Positions 7,986 through 16,635 of a DNA stretch of 64,000 nt are shown in pieces (within the stretch, counting starts at the first letter, position 1; every line of letters begins with the position of its first letter). The notes beneath the pieces were generated by a model, which saw only the letters and a list, made by a program, of their open reading frames with translations, made no database searches and was not told the DNA's origin. The stretch is taken from positions 1,984,001 to 2,048,000 of the forward strand of contig NZ_CP011773.1 of the NCBI RefSeq assembly GCF_001021385.1, in the 5' to 3' direction. The stretch comes from Mycobacterium sp. EPa45 (GTDB lineage Bacteria > Actinomycetota > Actinomycetes > Mycobacteriales > Mycobacteriaceae). A program made the translations under genes and the position numbers.

Positions 7986-8354
7986 CTAGGCGGATGGGAC
8001 GTAGCCGGCGGCGGATTGGCGCAGCTGCCAGATGGCGGCCGGGCACAGTTCCTGGGCGGATTGGCTGATCAGATAGGACGCCTGGAACTCGTCGCTGGTG
8101 TTGAAGTCGGCTTTGATGGTGTTGACCAGTTGGCCGTAGCTCACGCCGGAGTTGATTTGGTCGCACACATTGTGGCCGTAGGCCAGGGCGGCGTCGGCGT
8201 TGGGGAAGTTGTAGCCCGGCCGTACCGTCACGTTGACCAGGTAGCCGATGTCGTCGGCGCGGGCGGGTTGCGCGCCGACCAGGAGGCCGACAGCGCTCAT
8301 GGCGGCGAGGCCGGCGGCGACCAACAGGCGGGGTGCGGCGGTAGGCATGGCCAT
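7986..8354 (-). CDS. Secreted DUF732 family protein
   Basis: 122 residues from ATG 8354 (MAMPTAAPRLL), chosen because it opens directly onto a signal peptide (LVAAGLAAMSAVGLLVGAQPARA, cut before DDIGYL); a longer frame adds a non-signal lead. The mature domain (YNFPNADAALAYGHNVCDQI, SYGQLVNTIKADF, SAQELCPAAIWQL) is a typical DUF732 with two cysteines and a helical fold. DUF732 proteins are widespread in mycobacterial secretomes with no assigned role. It heads a unit with the CAP protein and is divergent from the mce operon. A possible -10 TACCTT lies about 55 bases upstream on the minus strand. Confidence 0.88.
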   Translation of the reverse strand: MAMPTAAPRLLVAAGLAAMSAVGLLVGAQPARADDIGYLVNVTVRPGYNFPNADAALAYGHNVCDQINSGVSYGQLVNTIKADFNTSDEFQASYLISQSAQELCPAAIWQLRQSAAGYVPSA

Positions 8355-8715
8355 GGTCTGTCCCAGTGGTTGATCGGCGCAGGTCGCGGGCGTACTCGGG
8401 TCATAAGGTACATCACACCGCCGCGTCGCATCCCGGAATTGATCGTCCGGCGACCGGCCTGCCGGCTCCGACACCGGTGAAGACGCGGGTGCGAAAAAGC
8501 GGCCTAAAAGATCGTGGACCGGGGTTTCTCGCGGGGGCGCTGCGGGGGCGTCGGCTTCGAACCTCTTTCGCTCAGCCTGCGCCGATCTTTCCGGATGGAC
8601 CGTCCTCGCACTCTTCTAGCCTGATTGGCTCAGTCGTTCACACCCGCCCAACGCCGGTCGACGGCATGCAAGCCAAGCCCCAACTGCTTCGCCCGATGCG
8701 CGGCGACCGGGGCAA
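8355..8715. other. Intergenic region between DUF732 gene and mce promoter
   Basis: About 360 bases with no convincing gene. It holds the leader of the divergent DUF732 gene. A loose 8-base inverted repeat AAAGATCG (8507-8514) and CGATCTTT (8583-8590) is the only structure I see before the mce promoter. Confidence 0.5.
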
Positions 8716-8747
8716 TTGACGACATATACCTATAGGTGTAAGGTTTA
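8716..8747 (+). promoter_or_regulatory. mce operon promoter with operator site A
   Basis: TTGACG (8716-8721), a 17-base spacer and TAAGGT (8739-8744) form a good -35/-10 pair. The spacer holds the perfect 10-base palindrome ACCTATAGGT (8728-8737). The larger inverted repeat ATACCT-N9-AGGTTT (8726-8746) matches sites at 20379, 24342 and 24593. The -35, spacer length and -10 are identical to those ahead of the SDR/P450 operon. A repressor bound here would block RNA polymerase. Confidence 0.7.
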
Positions 8748-8873
8748 CGACGCTTGGTGGTGCAGGTCACATCTCGGCCACAAGCGCTGTGCCGCAGGCC
8801 CTTAACGCAGATGCGGGCAAGCGTAGATTTCGCTCGCACCGTCGATGCGAGAGAACCGGAAGGTGGGTTACGT

Positions 8874-9695
8874 TTGATCGTCGGACGTGACGCCGTGGTT
8901 TTGACGCGGGACACCAGCCGCTTGGCCAGGATCTCATCGGCGCCGGCTGCCAAGCCGTTCCGTGCGCTCGGTGGTTTCTTCGCGATGGCCCTGGACGTCC
9001 TGGTGTCGATACCGCGGCGACCATTCGCCTGGCGGGAATTCCTGGTCCAGTCGTGGTTCGTGGCCCGGGTATCGATGGTCCCGACGTTGATGTTGGCGAT
9101 TCCGTTCACGGTTCTGATGGTCTTCACCTTCAATATCCTGCTGGTGGAGTTCGGTGCCGCCGACTATTCGGGAACCGGAGCCGCCTACGGAACCGTGACC
9201 CAGATCGGACCTGTCGTAACGGTTTTGGTGGTCTCTGGCGCAGGTGCAACTGCTATGTGCGCCGATCTGGGCGCCCGGACCATTCGTGACGAACTCGACG
9301 CGTTGCGCGTCATGGGTGTGAACCCCATTCAAGCGTTGGTCGTGCCTCGGGTGCTAGCCGCAACCGTGGTCGCGACCCTGTTGTCATCGGTGGTCATCCT
9401 GGTAGGGCTGATCGGCAGCTTCGTCTTCGCCGTGTTCATCCAGCATGTGACCCCGGGCTCCTTCGTGGGTGGCCTAACCGTGATCACGAAGGCGCCCGAC
9501 GTGGTGATTTCGTTGATCAAGTCGACCTTGTTCGGAATGGCGGCCGGGTTGATCGCTTGCTACAAGGGGGTGTCGGTCGGTGGGGGACCGGCCGGCGTCG
9601 GCAACGCGGTCAACGAGACGGTCGTCTACACGTTCATGGCGCTCTTCGCGATCAACATCATCGCCACCGCGGTCGGCGTGAAAGCAACCCTATGA
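8874..9695 (+). CDS. yrbEA: YrbE-family permease A of mce operon
   Basis: MlaE-type inner-membrane permease of the Mce lipid ABC importer; first gene of the operon. It has about six membrane segments and the conserved core GAGATAMCADLGARTIRDELDALRVMGVNPI (EExDAL-like coupling region) and GGGPAGVGNAVNETVVYTF. The start is uncertain. TTG 8874 has GGAAGG at 8858-8863 and gives 273 residues, the normal YrbE length. TTG 8754 or GTG 8757, close to the predicted transcription start, would add about 40 residues. Its partners are the next gene and the MceA-F proteins; the ATPase (MceG/Mkl) is not in the window. Confidence 0.9.
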   Translation: MIVGRDAVVLTRDTSRLARISSAPAAKPFRALGGFFAMALDVLVSIPRRPFAWREFLVQSWFVARVSMVPTLMLAIPFTVLMVFTFNILLVEFGAADYSGTGAAYGTVTQIGPVVTVLVVSGAGATAMCADLGARTIRDELDALRVMGVNPIQALVVPRVLAATVVATLLSSVVILVGLIGSFVFAVFIQHVTPGSFVGGLTVITKAPDVVISLIKSTLFGMAAGLIACYKGVSVGGGPAGVGNAVNETVVYTFMALFAINIIATAVGVKATL

Positions 9696-10546
9696 GCAGC
9701 AGTGTGCCCAGCAAGGCTGGGTCGCAACTCCGGCATCTCATCGATGGTTGGATCGGCGGCCTCACGCGGATCGGGACGCAGGCGCAATTCTATTTCCGAA
9801 CGCTGGTCGCCACCCGGGATGCCGTCGTCCATTACAAAGTCGAGACGATCCGACTGATCGCCCAAATGAGCCTTGGCACAGGTGCTTTGGCGGTCATCGG
9901 CGGCACAGTGGTGATCGTCGGCTTCCTGACGCTGTCCACTGGAGCCCTGGTGGCGGTGCAGGGTTACAACCAATTCGCCAATGTCGGTGTCGAGGCGCTG
10001 ACCGGCTTCGCATCGGCATTTTTCAATGTCCGGCTCATTGCACCGGTGATCGCCGGAATCGCGTTGGCCGCCACCATCGGTGCCGGTGCCACCGCACAGC
10101 TGGGTGCGATGCGGATCAACGAAGAGATCGATGCACTTGAAGTGATGGGTGTGCGTGCAGTGGCCTACCTCGCGTCGAACCGGGTCTTGGCCGGCGTGGT
10201 GGTGGTGATCCCGCTGTACTGCGTCGCGATGATCACCGCTTTCCTGGCTGCGCGATTCGGCACGACCGTGGTCTACGGGCAGTCCAGCGGTGTCTACGAC
10301 CACTACTTCGGAACCTTCTTGAACCCGATCGACATCGTCTGGTCGTTTCTCCAGGCGATCTCGATGGCGATCGTGATCATGCTGGTACACACCTACTACG
10401 GCTTCACCGCTTCGGGAGGACCGGCCGGGGTCGGTGAGGCAGTCGGGCGAGCCGTGCGCACCTCGATGATCTCAGCGGTCTTCGTCGTCTTGTTCCTTTC
10501 GCTGGCCATCTACGGTCAGTCCGGCAACTTCCATTTGTCGGGATAA
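9692..10546 (+). CDS. yrbEB: YrbE-family permease B of mce operon
   Basis: 284 residues, ATG overlapping the previous stop in ATGA. Second permease subunit, paralogous to YrbEA: amphipathic N-terminal helix, LGTGALAVIGGTVVIVGF, the coupling motif GAGATAQLGAMRINEEIDALEVMGVRAVAYL, and GGPAGVGEAVGRAVRTSM at the C-terminus. With YrbEA it forms the transmembrane channel on which the Mce hexamer docks, and it moves hydrophobic substrates from the periplasm to the cytoplasm. The stop is immediately followed by the GTG of mceA. Confidence 0.92.
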   Translation: MSSSVPSKAGSQLRHLIDGWIGGLTRIGTQAQFYFRTLVATRDAVVHYKVETIRLIAQMSLGTGALAVIGGTVVIVGFLTLSTGALVAVQGYNQFANVGVEALTGFASAFFNVRLIAPVIAGIALAATIGAGATAQLGAMRINEEIDALEVMGVRAVAYLASNRVLAGVVVVIPLYCVAMITAFLAARFGTTVVYGQSSGVYDHYFGTFLNPIDIVWSFLQAISMAIVIMLVHTYYGFTASGGPAGVGEAVGRAVRTSMISAVFVVLFLSLAIYGQSGNFHLSG

Positions 10547-11923
10547 GTGATGTCATCGCGAAACGGTGCTCGCGGTGGCCACCCGCTGTGGTGGACGGCC
10601 GGTCTCTTCGGGGCCATCATCGGCATGGCTGGAGTGTGTTCGGCGTTGTTCGCCGGAACTTTTCGCACGTATGTACCGGTCACGCTGACATCTGATCGAA
10701 GTGGTCTGGTGATGGAGTCCGGTGCCAAAGTGAAGATGCGCGGCGTCGAGGTGGGGCGCGTGTCCGGCATCGTCGGCGGCAGTGGACCGGTCGCGCTGAA
10801 GCTGGAAATATCGCCGGACCAGATCGCCCACATTCCCGCCAATGTCGACGCTCAGATCAAGGCCACGACGGCGTTCGGAGCGAAGTTCGTCGACCTCGTC
10901 TACCCCGCAGACCCCAGCACGAAGCGCTTGGCCGCCGGTGCGGTGCTGCACTCGCGAAACGTGACAACAGAGGTCAACACGGTGTTCGACAGTCTCGTCG
11001 GGCTACTGCGCAAGATTGACGTCTCCAAAGTGAACTCCGTGCTCACCGCACTGGCCGATGGTGTTCGCGGCGAGGGTGATCTGATGGGACAGGCCATCAC
11101 CGATGCCAATCAAGTTCTGCTCGCGGTGAATCCCCGCATGGACACGGTGGCCGCGGACTGGCGTTCTTTCAAGGGCTTCAGCGACGCCTACAAAGCCGCG
11201 GCGCCCGACATTCTCGCCACCATGGATGCGGCCAGCACCACCAGCGAGACCATCACTGCGGACTCGAAGGACCTGGATGCACTGCTGCTCAACACAATCG
11301 GCTTGTCCAACAGTGGAATCGGCCTGCTTGCTCCGAATCGAGACAATGTCATCAAGAGCGTCAACGTCCTCGAGCCGACAACCGCTCTTCTGCTCAAATA
11401 CAACCCTGAATACACCTGCACCGTCCAAGGCGCCAAGATATTCCTGGACAAGGCCGGACAGTGGTTCGGGGGGAACGGACGCACGGTTTACCTGGATGCG
11501 GGCTTGGCGTTCGGGGACGACCTCTACCGCTACCCCGAGAACCTCCCACTGGTCGCCGCCAAGGGTGGCCCGGGCGGTAAGCCGGGATGCGGGTCACTGC
11601 CTGACGTCGCCAAGAACTTCCCAGTGCGCCAGCTGATCACGAACACCGGGTGGGGCACCGGCCTCGACTGGCGGCCCAATCCCGGTATAGGCCAAACCTG
11701 CTCGGTCGACTACTTCCCGGTCACCCGGGGAATCCCCGAAGCCCCTCACGTGGGGCAGTGCTTGCCCGGACCGGCGCCCGGCCCCCGTCCGCCCTATCCC
11801 GGCGGTCCTCCGTACGGAGCGCCGTGGTACGCGCCCGACGGCACACCCCTCTACCCGGGCTTGCCGCAGCCTCCCGCGGCGCCGCTGCAGACCAGCCCGG
11901 CGGCCACACCGCCCTCCCCGTAA
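10547..11923 (+). CDS. mceA: MCE family protein MceA
   Basis: 458 residues. N-terminal anchor (LWWTAGLFGAIIGMAGVCSALF, about 14-35), then the MCE/MlaD domain (TSDRSGLVMESGAKVKMRGVEVGRV, about 48-125), a helical region, and a Cys-containing C-terminal domain. A proline-rich tail (about 395-458) may reach the cell wall. The start is GTG 10547 or ATG 10550, directly after the previous stop. MceA-F are thought to make a hetero-hexameric periplasmic tube for lipids such as sterols and fatty acids. This copy cannot be assigned to the mce1 to mce4 types from sequence alone; its catabolic neighbours suggest a non-standard substrate. Confidence 0.92.
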   Translation: MMSSRNGARGGHPLWWTAGLFGAIIGMAGVCSALFAGTFRTYVPVTLTSDRSGLVMESGAKVKMRGVEVGRVSGIVGGSGPVALKLEISPDQIAHIPANVDAQIKATTAFGAKFVDLVYPADPSTKRLAAGAVLHSRNVTTEVNTVFDSLVGLLRKIDVSKVNSVLTALADGVRGEGDLMGQAITDANQVLLAVNPRMDTVAADWRSFKGFSDAYKAAAPDILATMDAASTTSETITADSKDLDALLLNTIGLSNSGIGLLAPNRDNVIKSVNVLEPTTALLLKYNPEYTCTVQGAKIFLDKAGQWFGGNGRTVYLDAGLAFGDDLYRYPENLPLVAAKGGPGGKPGCGSLPDVAKNFPVRQLITNTGWGTGLDWRPNPGIGQTCSVDYFPVTRGIPEAPHVGQCLPGPAPGPRPPYPGGPPYGAPWYAPDGTPLYPGLPQPPAAPLQTSPAATPPSP

Positions 11924-11948
11924 CAGTGATGAGCGAGGAGCATCCATC

Positions 11949-12977
11949 GTGAACACCAATGTGCGCCGTGCCGCGATCAGTTTCGCGATCTTCGTAATCG
12001 TCTGTCTGATCGGGACGTTTGCACTGCTGGCCGTCTTCTCTCAGTTCCGGTTCTCCCGAGAGCAGGTTTACCGCGCAGAGTTCACCGATGTCAGCGGGTT
12101 GACCACCGGTGACTTTGTCCGGATTGCCGGCGTCGAGGTCGGCAAGGTGAAGAGAATCTCGATCACTGACAATGCACTGGCTTTGGTGGAGTTCTCCGCG
12201 GACCCTACGGTCTTCCTGACTAAGGGAACCAAGGCCGCGGTACGGTGGGAAAACCCGATCGGGGACCGGTACCTTGCCCTGTTGGAGGGCGCAGGCCGAG
12301 CTGAGCGCCTCGATCCGGGCGGAACGATAGCCGTCGCCAACACCATGCCGGCGTTGGATCTCGACACGCTATTGGGCGGCTTCCGGCCGTTGTTCCGGTC
12401 TCTGGATCCAGAGCAGGTGAACGCACTGTCGTCTCAGCTCATCGCCGCCTTTCAGGATCAGGGTGCTTCGATCGGGTCGTTCCTGAACCAAACAGCCTCA
12501 GTCACCAGCACTCTCGCCGATCGAGACGAACTGATCGGCCAGGTCATCACCAATCTCAACACCGTGACGGCATCACTGAGCGGGCAAAGCGGACAGTTCG
12601 CCAAGGCAATCGACTCGCTCGCCCAACTCGTGCACGGGCTGGCGACGCACAAACAAGACATTACCAACGCCGTCGCCTACACCAATGCGGCGACCGGTAC
12701 GATCGCCGATCTGTTAGATCAGACCCGTGCGCCGATGAAAGATGTTGTGACGCAGACGGACCGAGTGAGCTCCATCGTCGACGCCGATCATGACTGGTTC
12801 GACAACTTCCTGGAAACCGTTCCGCATTCCTACAAGGTCCTCAGCCGGCTCGGCATCATGGGTGATTTCTTTACGTTCTATCTCTGTGACCTGATTCTGA
12901 AAGTCAATGGCAAAGGTGGCGAACCGGTTTACGTCAAACTGGCCGGCCAGGACACCGGACGGTGCGCGCCGAAATGA
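11949..12977 (+). CDS. mceB: MCE family protein MceB
   Basis: 342 residues from a GTG preceded by GAGGAG. One membrane anchor (ISFAIFVIVCLIGTFALLAVF), then the MCE domain (YRAEFTDVSGLTTGDFVRIAG, VEVGKVKRI, ENPIGDRYLALLEG) and a long helical section (about 150-290) that would line the tube. Cysteines near the C-terminus (YLCDLILK, DTGRCAPK) are typical of MceB. Part of the hexamer with MceA and MceC-F. Confidence 0.92.
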   Translation: MNTNVRRAAISFAIFVIVCLIGTFALLAVFSQFRFSREQVYRAEFTDVSGLTTGDFVRIAGVEVGKVKRISITDNALALVEFSADPTVFLTKGTKAAVRWENPIGDRYLALLEGAGRAERLDPGGTIAVANTMPALDLDTLLGGFRPLFRSLDPEQVNALSSQLIAAFQDQGASIGSFLNQTASVTSTLADRDELIGQVITNLNTVTASLSGQSGQFAKAIDSLAQLVHGLATHKQDITNAVAYTNAATGTIADLLDQTRAPMKDVVTQTDRVSSIVDADHDWFDNFLETVPHSYKVLSRLGIMGDFFTFYLCDLILKVNGKGGEPVYVKLAGQDTGRCAPK

Positions 12978-14230
12978 AGTCCTTCGCTGAGCGCAATCTG
13001 TTCCTCACCGGCGTGGTCGGTGCAGCGACGATCGCTGCAATGGTGGGCGCCGCTCTCGAGTACGACAAACTGCCGTTCGTCGATTCCTCGAGGGAGTACA
13101 CCGCCTATTTCGCCGACTCGGGTGGGTTGCGGCCCGGGGCCGCCGTGCAGGTGGCCGGCTATCGGGTAGGAGAGGTCTCGTCGGTTGACCTTCGCGGCGC
13201 CGAAGTAGTAGTGACGTTCGACGTCGACGACGGCATTCGTCTCGGGCAGCAGAGCGAGGCAAATATCAGGACCAAGAGCCTGCTGGGCGCGAAGGTCCTC
13301 GAGATCACTCCGCGTGGCGATGGTCAACTGGCACAGCCGATTCCGCTAGCACGGACAAAGTCGCCCTACCAGTTGCCCGACGCACTCGGGGATCTTTCGG
13401 CCACCATCAACGGACTCAACACCGAATCGGTCTCCAATGCCCTGGCCACCTTGGCCGATACTTTCAAGGACACACCCACGGCTCTCCGGCAGGCAGTACA
13501 GGGGGTCGGACAATTCTCTCAGACACTCGACGCTCGAGATGCTGCCCTGCGCAACCTGCTCGCCGATGCCAACAAGGCGACCGGGGTGTTGTCCGAGCGC
13601 GCCGATGAGATCGCGAAGCTGGTCGTGGACAGCGATGCCCTGCTGGCCGAATTGCGAACACAGAGTGATGCTTTGGAACAGATCTCCGGTAACCTGTCGA
13701 ACCTGGCCGGACAGTTGGCCGGATTCATCGCCGACAACAAGACCCAGTTGCGGCCGACGCTGGACAAACTCAATTCCGTTCTCGCGACTGTCGATAACCG
13801 CAAGGCCGGTCTGCAGCAGGCGATCAAGTACCTCAATCAGTACGCCATGTCGTTGGGTGAAAGCGTCGCCTCCGGACCCTTCTTCAAGGCGTATATCGCA
13901 AACCTGCTCCCTGGCCAATTCGTTCAGCCGTTCGTCGATGCGGCCTTCTCCGACCTCGGCTTGGATCCGAATGTGCTGTTGCCGTCTCAACGCACTGACC
14001 CGCAGATCGGGCAACCGGCCACCCCGCCGCTGCCGGTGCCGTTCCCACGTACCGGCCAGGGCGGCCAGCCCAACCTCAATCTGCCCGACGCGATCACCGG
14101 AAACCCCGGCGACCCCCGCTATCCATACCGAGAACCACTTCCCGGTCCACCACCCGGCGGGCCGCCGCCAGGCCCGCCTGCGGCACTCCCGTCCGCTCAG
14201 CCGGCCCCGGTCGAAGGGGGCCAGGGATGA
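12974..14230 (+). CDS. mceC: MCE family protein MceC
   Basis: 418 residues from ATG 12974, which overlaps the mceB stop in ATGA; an in-frame GTG at 12962 is less likely. Anchor LFLTGVVGAATIAAMVGAAL, MCE domain (YTAYFADSGGLRPGAAVQVAG, RVGEVSSVDL, KSLLGAKVLEI), helical stretch, then a proline/glycine-rich tail (about 345-418). The tail resembles that of MceA and may be extracellular. Structural subunit of the lipid-transport tube. Confidence 0.92.
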   Translation: MKSFAERNLFLTGVVGAATIAAMVGAALEYDKLPFVDSSREYTAYFADSGGLRPGAAVQVAGYRVGEVSSVDLRGAEVVVTFDVDDGIRLGQQSEANIRTKSLLGAKVLEITPRGDGQLAQPIPLARTKSPYQLPDALGDLSATINGLNTESVSNALATLADTFKDTPTALRQAVQGVGQFSQTLDARDAALRNLLADANKATGVLSERADEIAKLVVDSDALLAELRTQSDALEQISGNLSNLAGQLAGFIADNKTQLRPTLDKLNSVLATVDNRKAGLQQAIKYLNQYAMSLGESVASGPFFKAYIANLLPGQFVQPFVDAAFSDLGLDPNVLLPSQRTDPQIGQPATPPLPVPFPRTGQGGQPNLNLPDAITGNPGDPRYPYREPLPGPPPGGPPPGPPAALPSAQPAPVEGGQG

Positions 14231-15489
14231 CGTCACGCTTCATGCGCACCGGCATAGCCCTCGTCCTGCTGGTGACCCTGGCCGCTGCCGTCCTCGTCCA
14301 GATCCGCAATCACGAGGCCGTACGGCGACTGCATGTCGTCGCCTACTTCGACAACAGCAACGGGCTGTTCACCGGCGACGAGGTGCGCATACTCGGGGTT
14401 CCGGTGGGACGGATCGACGGCATCGAGCCCGAGCCGCAGCGGGTCAGGATCAGCTTTTCCATCGATCCGAGATACCAAGTGCCTGCAGACGCCAAGGCCG
14501 CGATCATCTCACCGCAATTGGTCACCTCCAGAGCTATTCAACTCACACCGGCCTATACGGGCGGTCCGGCTATGCACGACGGTGCGGTGATCCCGCAATC
14601 GCGCACCGTCGTGCCTCTGGAGTGGGACGATCTGCGCCAGCAGTTGGTGAAGTTGACCGACGCCCTGCAGCCGACGCAGCCCGGCGGCGTGAGCACCCTC
14701 GGTGCGATCATCGATACCGCGGCGGACAATCTACGGGGTCAGGGGCCGAGCATCCGCGACACCGTCATCAAGATGTCCCAAGCCTTTTCCATCCTCGGTG
14801 ACCGCAGCGATGACATGTTCTCCACCATCAGAAACCTCTCCGTCGTGGTTACAGCCCTGCAGGACAGTTCGGCGCTGCTGGTGCAGTTCAACCAGAACCT
14901 TGCCGCCGTTACCGCTGCGCTGAGCGCGTCCCCGGCCGCGATGGGTAAGGCGGTGAAGGATCTCAACGACGTCGTCGGTGACACCACGAAATTCATCAGC
15001 GATAACCGCGAGGCCATCGGTACAACGACCGACAAGTTGGCGTCCATCACCACTGCGGTACACGACAGTCTTGACGACGTCGAGCAAGCGCTGCACCTGT
15101 TCCCGAACACCCTGCAGAACTTCATCAACATCTACCAACCGACTCAGCAGGGGATCACCGGCGTACTGACGATGCAGAACTTCGCCAACCCAATCTCGTT
15201 CCTGTGCGGGGGAATTCAGGCGGCCTCCCGGCTCAACAGTGAGCAATCGGCCAAGTTGTGCGTGCAATATCTCGCTCCCATCATCAAGAATCGGCAGTTC
15301 AACTTTCCGCCGCTGGGCGCGAACTATGTTGTCGGAGAGTCAGCCAGGCCGAACGAACTCACCTACTCCGAAGATCGGCTGCGACCCGACCACCGGCCCA
15401 CCATGGCGCCGGCGGAGGGCCAGGCGGCACCGACAGACCCCGCTGCCGGCCTGTCCGGGATGATGGTTCCCCCGGGAGCTGGGTCGTGA
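14227..15489 (+). CDS. mceD: MCE family protein MceD
   Basis: 420 residues, ATGA overlap with mceC. Anchor TGIALVLLVTLAAAVLVQI, MCE domain (VVAYFDNSNGLFTGDEVRILG, VPVGRIDGIEP, PQLVTSRAIQLTPAYTGGP), helical region, and a C-terminal section with two cysteines (FLCGGIQ, AKLCVQYL). Same role as its neighbours in the Mce complex. Confidence 0.92.
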   Translation: MTSRFMRTGIALVLLVTLAAAVLVQIRNHEAVRRLHVVAYFDNSNGLFTGDEVRILGVPVGRIDGIEPEPQRVRISFSIDPRYQVPADAKAAIISPQLVTSRAIQLTPAYTGGPAMHDGAVIPQSRTVVPLEWDDLRQQLVKLTDALQPTQPGGVSTLGAIIDTAADNLRGQGPSIRDTVIKMSQAFSILGDRSDDMFSTIRNLSVVVTALQDSSALLVQFNQNLAAVTAALSASPAAMGKAVKDLNDVVGDTTKFISDNREAIGTTTDKLASITTAVHDSLDDVEQALHLFPNTLQNFINIYQPTQQGITGVLTMQNFANPISFLCGGIQAASRLNSEQSAKLCVQYLAPIIKNRQFNFPPLGANYVVGESARPNELTYSEDRLRPDHRPTMAPAEGQAAPTDPAAGLSGMMVPPGAGS

Positions 15490-16634
15490 ACCGGATCGGG
15501 CGAAACCTCTTCAAATACAGCGTTGCCGGAGTTGCGGTTCTGACGGCTGCCACCGGCACCACGGCCTGTGAATGGCACGGTTTGAACTCGCTGCCAATGC
15601 CCGGCACCGAAGGTCGAGGAAACGGGTCCTTCACTGTGCAGGCACAACTGCCGGACGTCGGCTATATCCAGCAGAATTCCCGCGTACGCGTCGGTGACGC
15701 CAACGTGGGGACCATCATGAAGATCGAACGCCAAGGCTGGCATGCGCTGGTAACGATCACCCTCAACAATGATGTCGATCTTCCTGCCAACAGCACAGTC
15801 AAGGTGGGGCAGACCAGCCTGCTGGGATCACTGCATCTCGAACTGGCCGCACCCGTCGATTCTGCACCGCAAGGCAAGCTGCACGACGGATCTCTCATCC
15901 CGCTGCAGAACGCCGGCGCTTACCCCGGCACCGATGAGACTCTGGCGGCATTGTCATTGCTGCTCAATGGTGGCGGTATCGGGCAAATCCAAGACATAAC
16001 CGCGGCGTTCGCGACTGCGTTCGCTCACCGCGAGGCGGACCTCCGCAGCCTCATCTCACAACTCGACCAGTTCACAGCACGTCTCGACGCGCAGACGCAC
16101 GACATCATCGCCGCCACCGACAGTTTCAACGGCCTGGTCACCCAATTCGCTGATCAAAAGCCAGTGTTGGACAGAGCGATACGGACTGTCCCTGATGCGC
16201 TCGCCGTGCTGGCCGAGCAGCGCGGCCACCTGGCCGACGCGTTGGCGGCGTTCGGCAAGTTCAGCGCCGTGGCAACCGATACGGTCAACCAGACCAAGGA
16301 GAATCTCGGTCAGGAGCTCAAAGAGGTCGCACCGGTGTTGCACTCACTGGCCGATGCGGGGCCTGATCTGACCCGCTCCCTTGACTTTCTCGGCACTTTC
16401 CCTTGGCCGAAAGGTCCGTTGGACAACTGGATTCGAGGCGACTATGCCAACATCACTGCCATCGTCGACCTGACCTTGAGCCGTATCGACAACACGATCT
16501 TCACCGGCACACGGTGGGAGGGCGACCTGACCGAGCTGGAGATGCAATGGGGACGCACCATCGGCCAGCTGCCGAGCCCGTACACGGCGGGTAACCCGCT
16601 CGTTGCTCCGTACCACCTCGATCAGGGACCGTGA
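15486..16634 (+). CDS. mceE: MCE family protein MceE (lipoprotein-like)
   Basis: 382 residues from a GTG overlapping the mceD stop (GTGA). In the fifth position of an mce operon this is normally a lipoprotein. Here the signal VAGVAVLTAATGTTACEW ends in TTAC, which lacks the usual Leu or Val three residues before Cys, so the lipobox is imperfect. The MCE domain follows (FTVQAQLPDVGYIQQNSRVRV, ANVGTIMKIE, TSLLGSLHLEL), then a long helical part with QLDQFTARLDAQTHDIIAAT. The fifth Mce subunit is thought to cap or anchor the complex. Confidence 0.92.
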   Translation: MNRIGRNLFKYSVAGVAVLTAATGTTACEWHGLNSLPMPGTEGRGNGSFTVQAQLPDVGYIQQNSRVRVGDANVGTIMKIERQGWHALVTITLNNDVDLPANSTVKVGQTSLLGSLHLELAAPVDSAPQGKLHDGSLIPLQNAGAYPGTDETLAALSLLLNGGGIGQIQDITAAFATAFAHREADLRSLISQLDQFTARLDAQTHDIIAATDSFNGLVTQFADQKPVLDRAIRTVPDALAVLAEQRGHLADALAAFGKFSAVATDTVNQTKENLGQELKEVAPVLHSLADAGPDLTRSLDFLGTFPWPKGPLDNWIRGDYANITAIVDLTLSRIDNTIFTGTRWEGDLTELEMQWGRTIGQLPSPYTAGNPLVAPYHLDQGP

Positions 16635-16635
16635 G

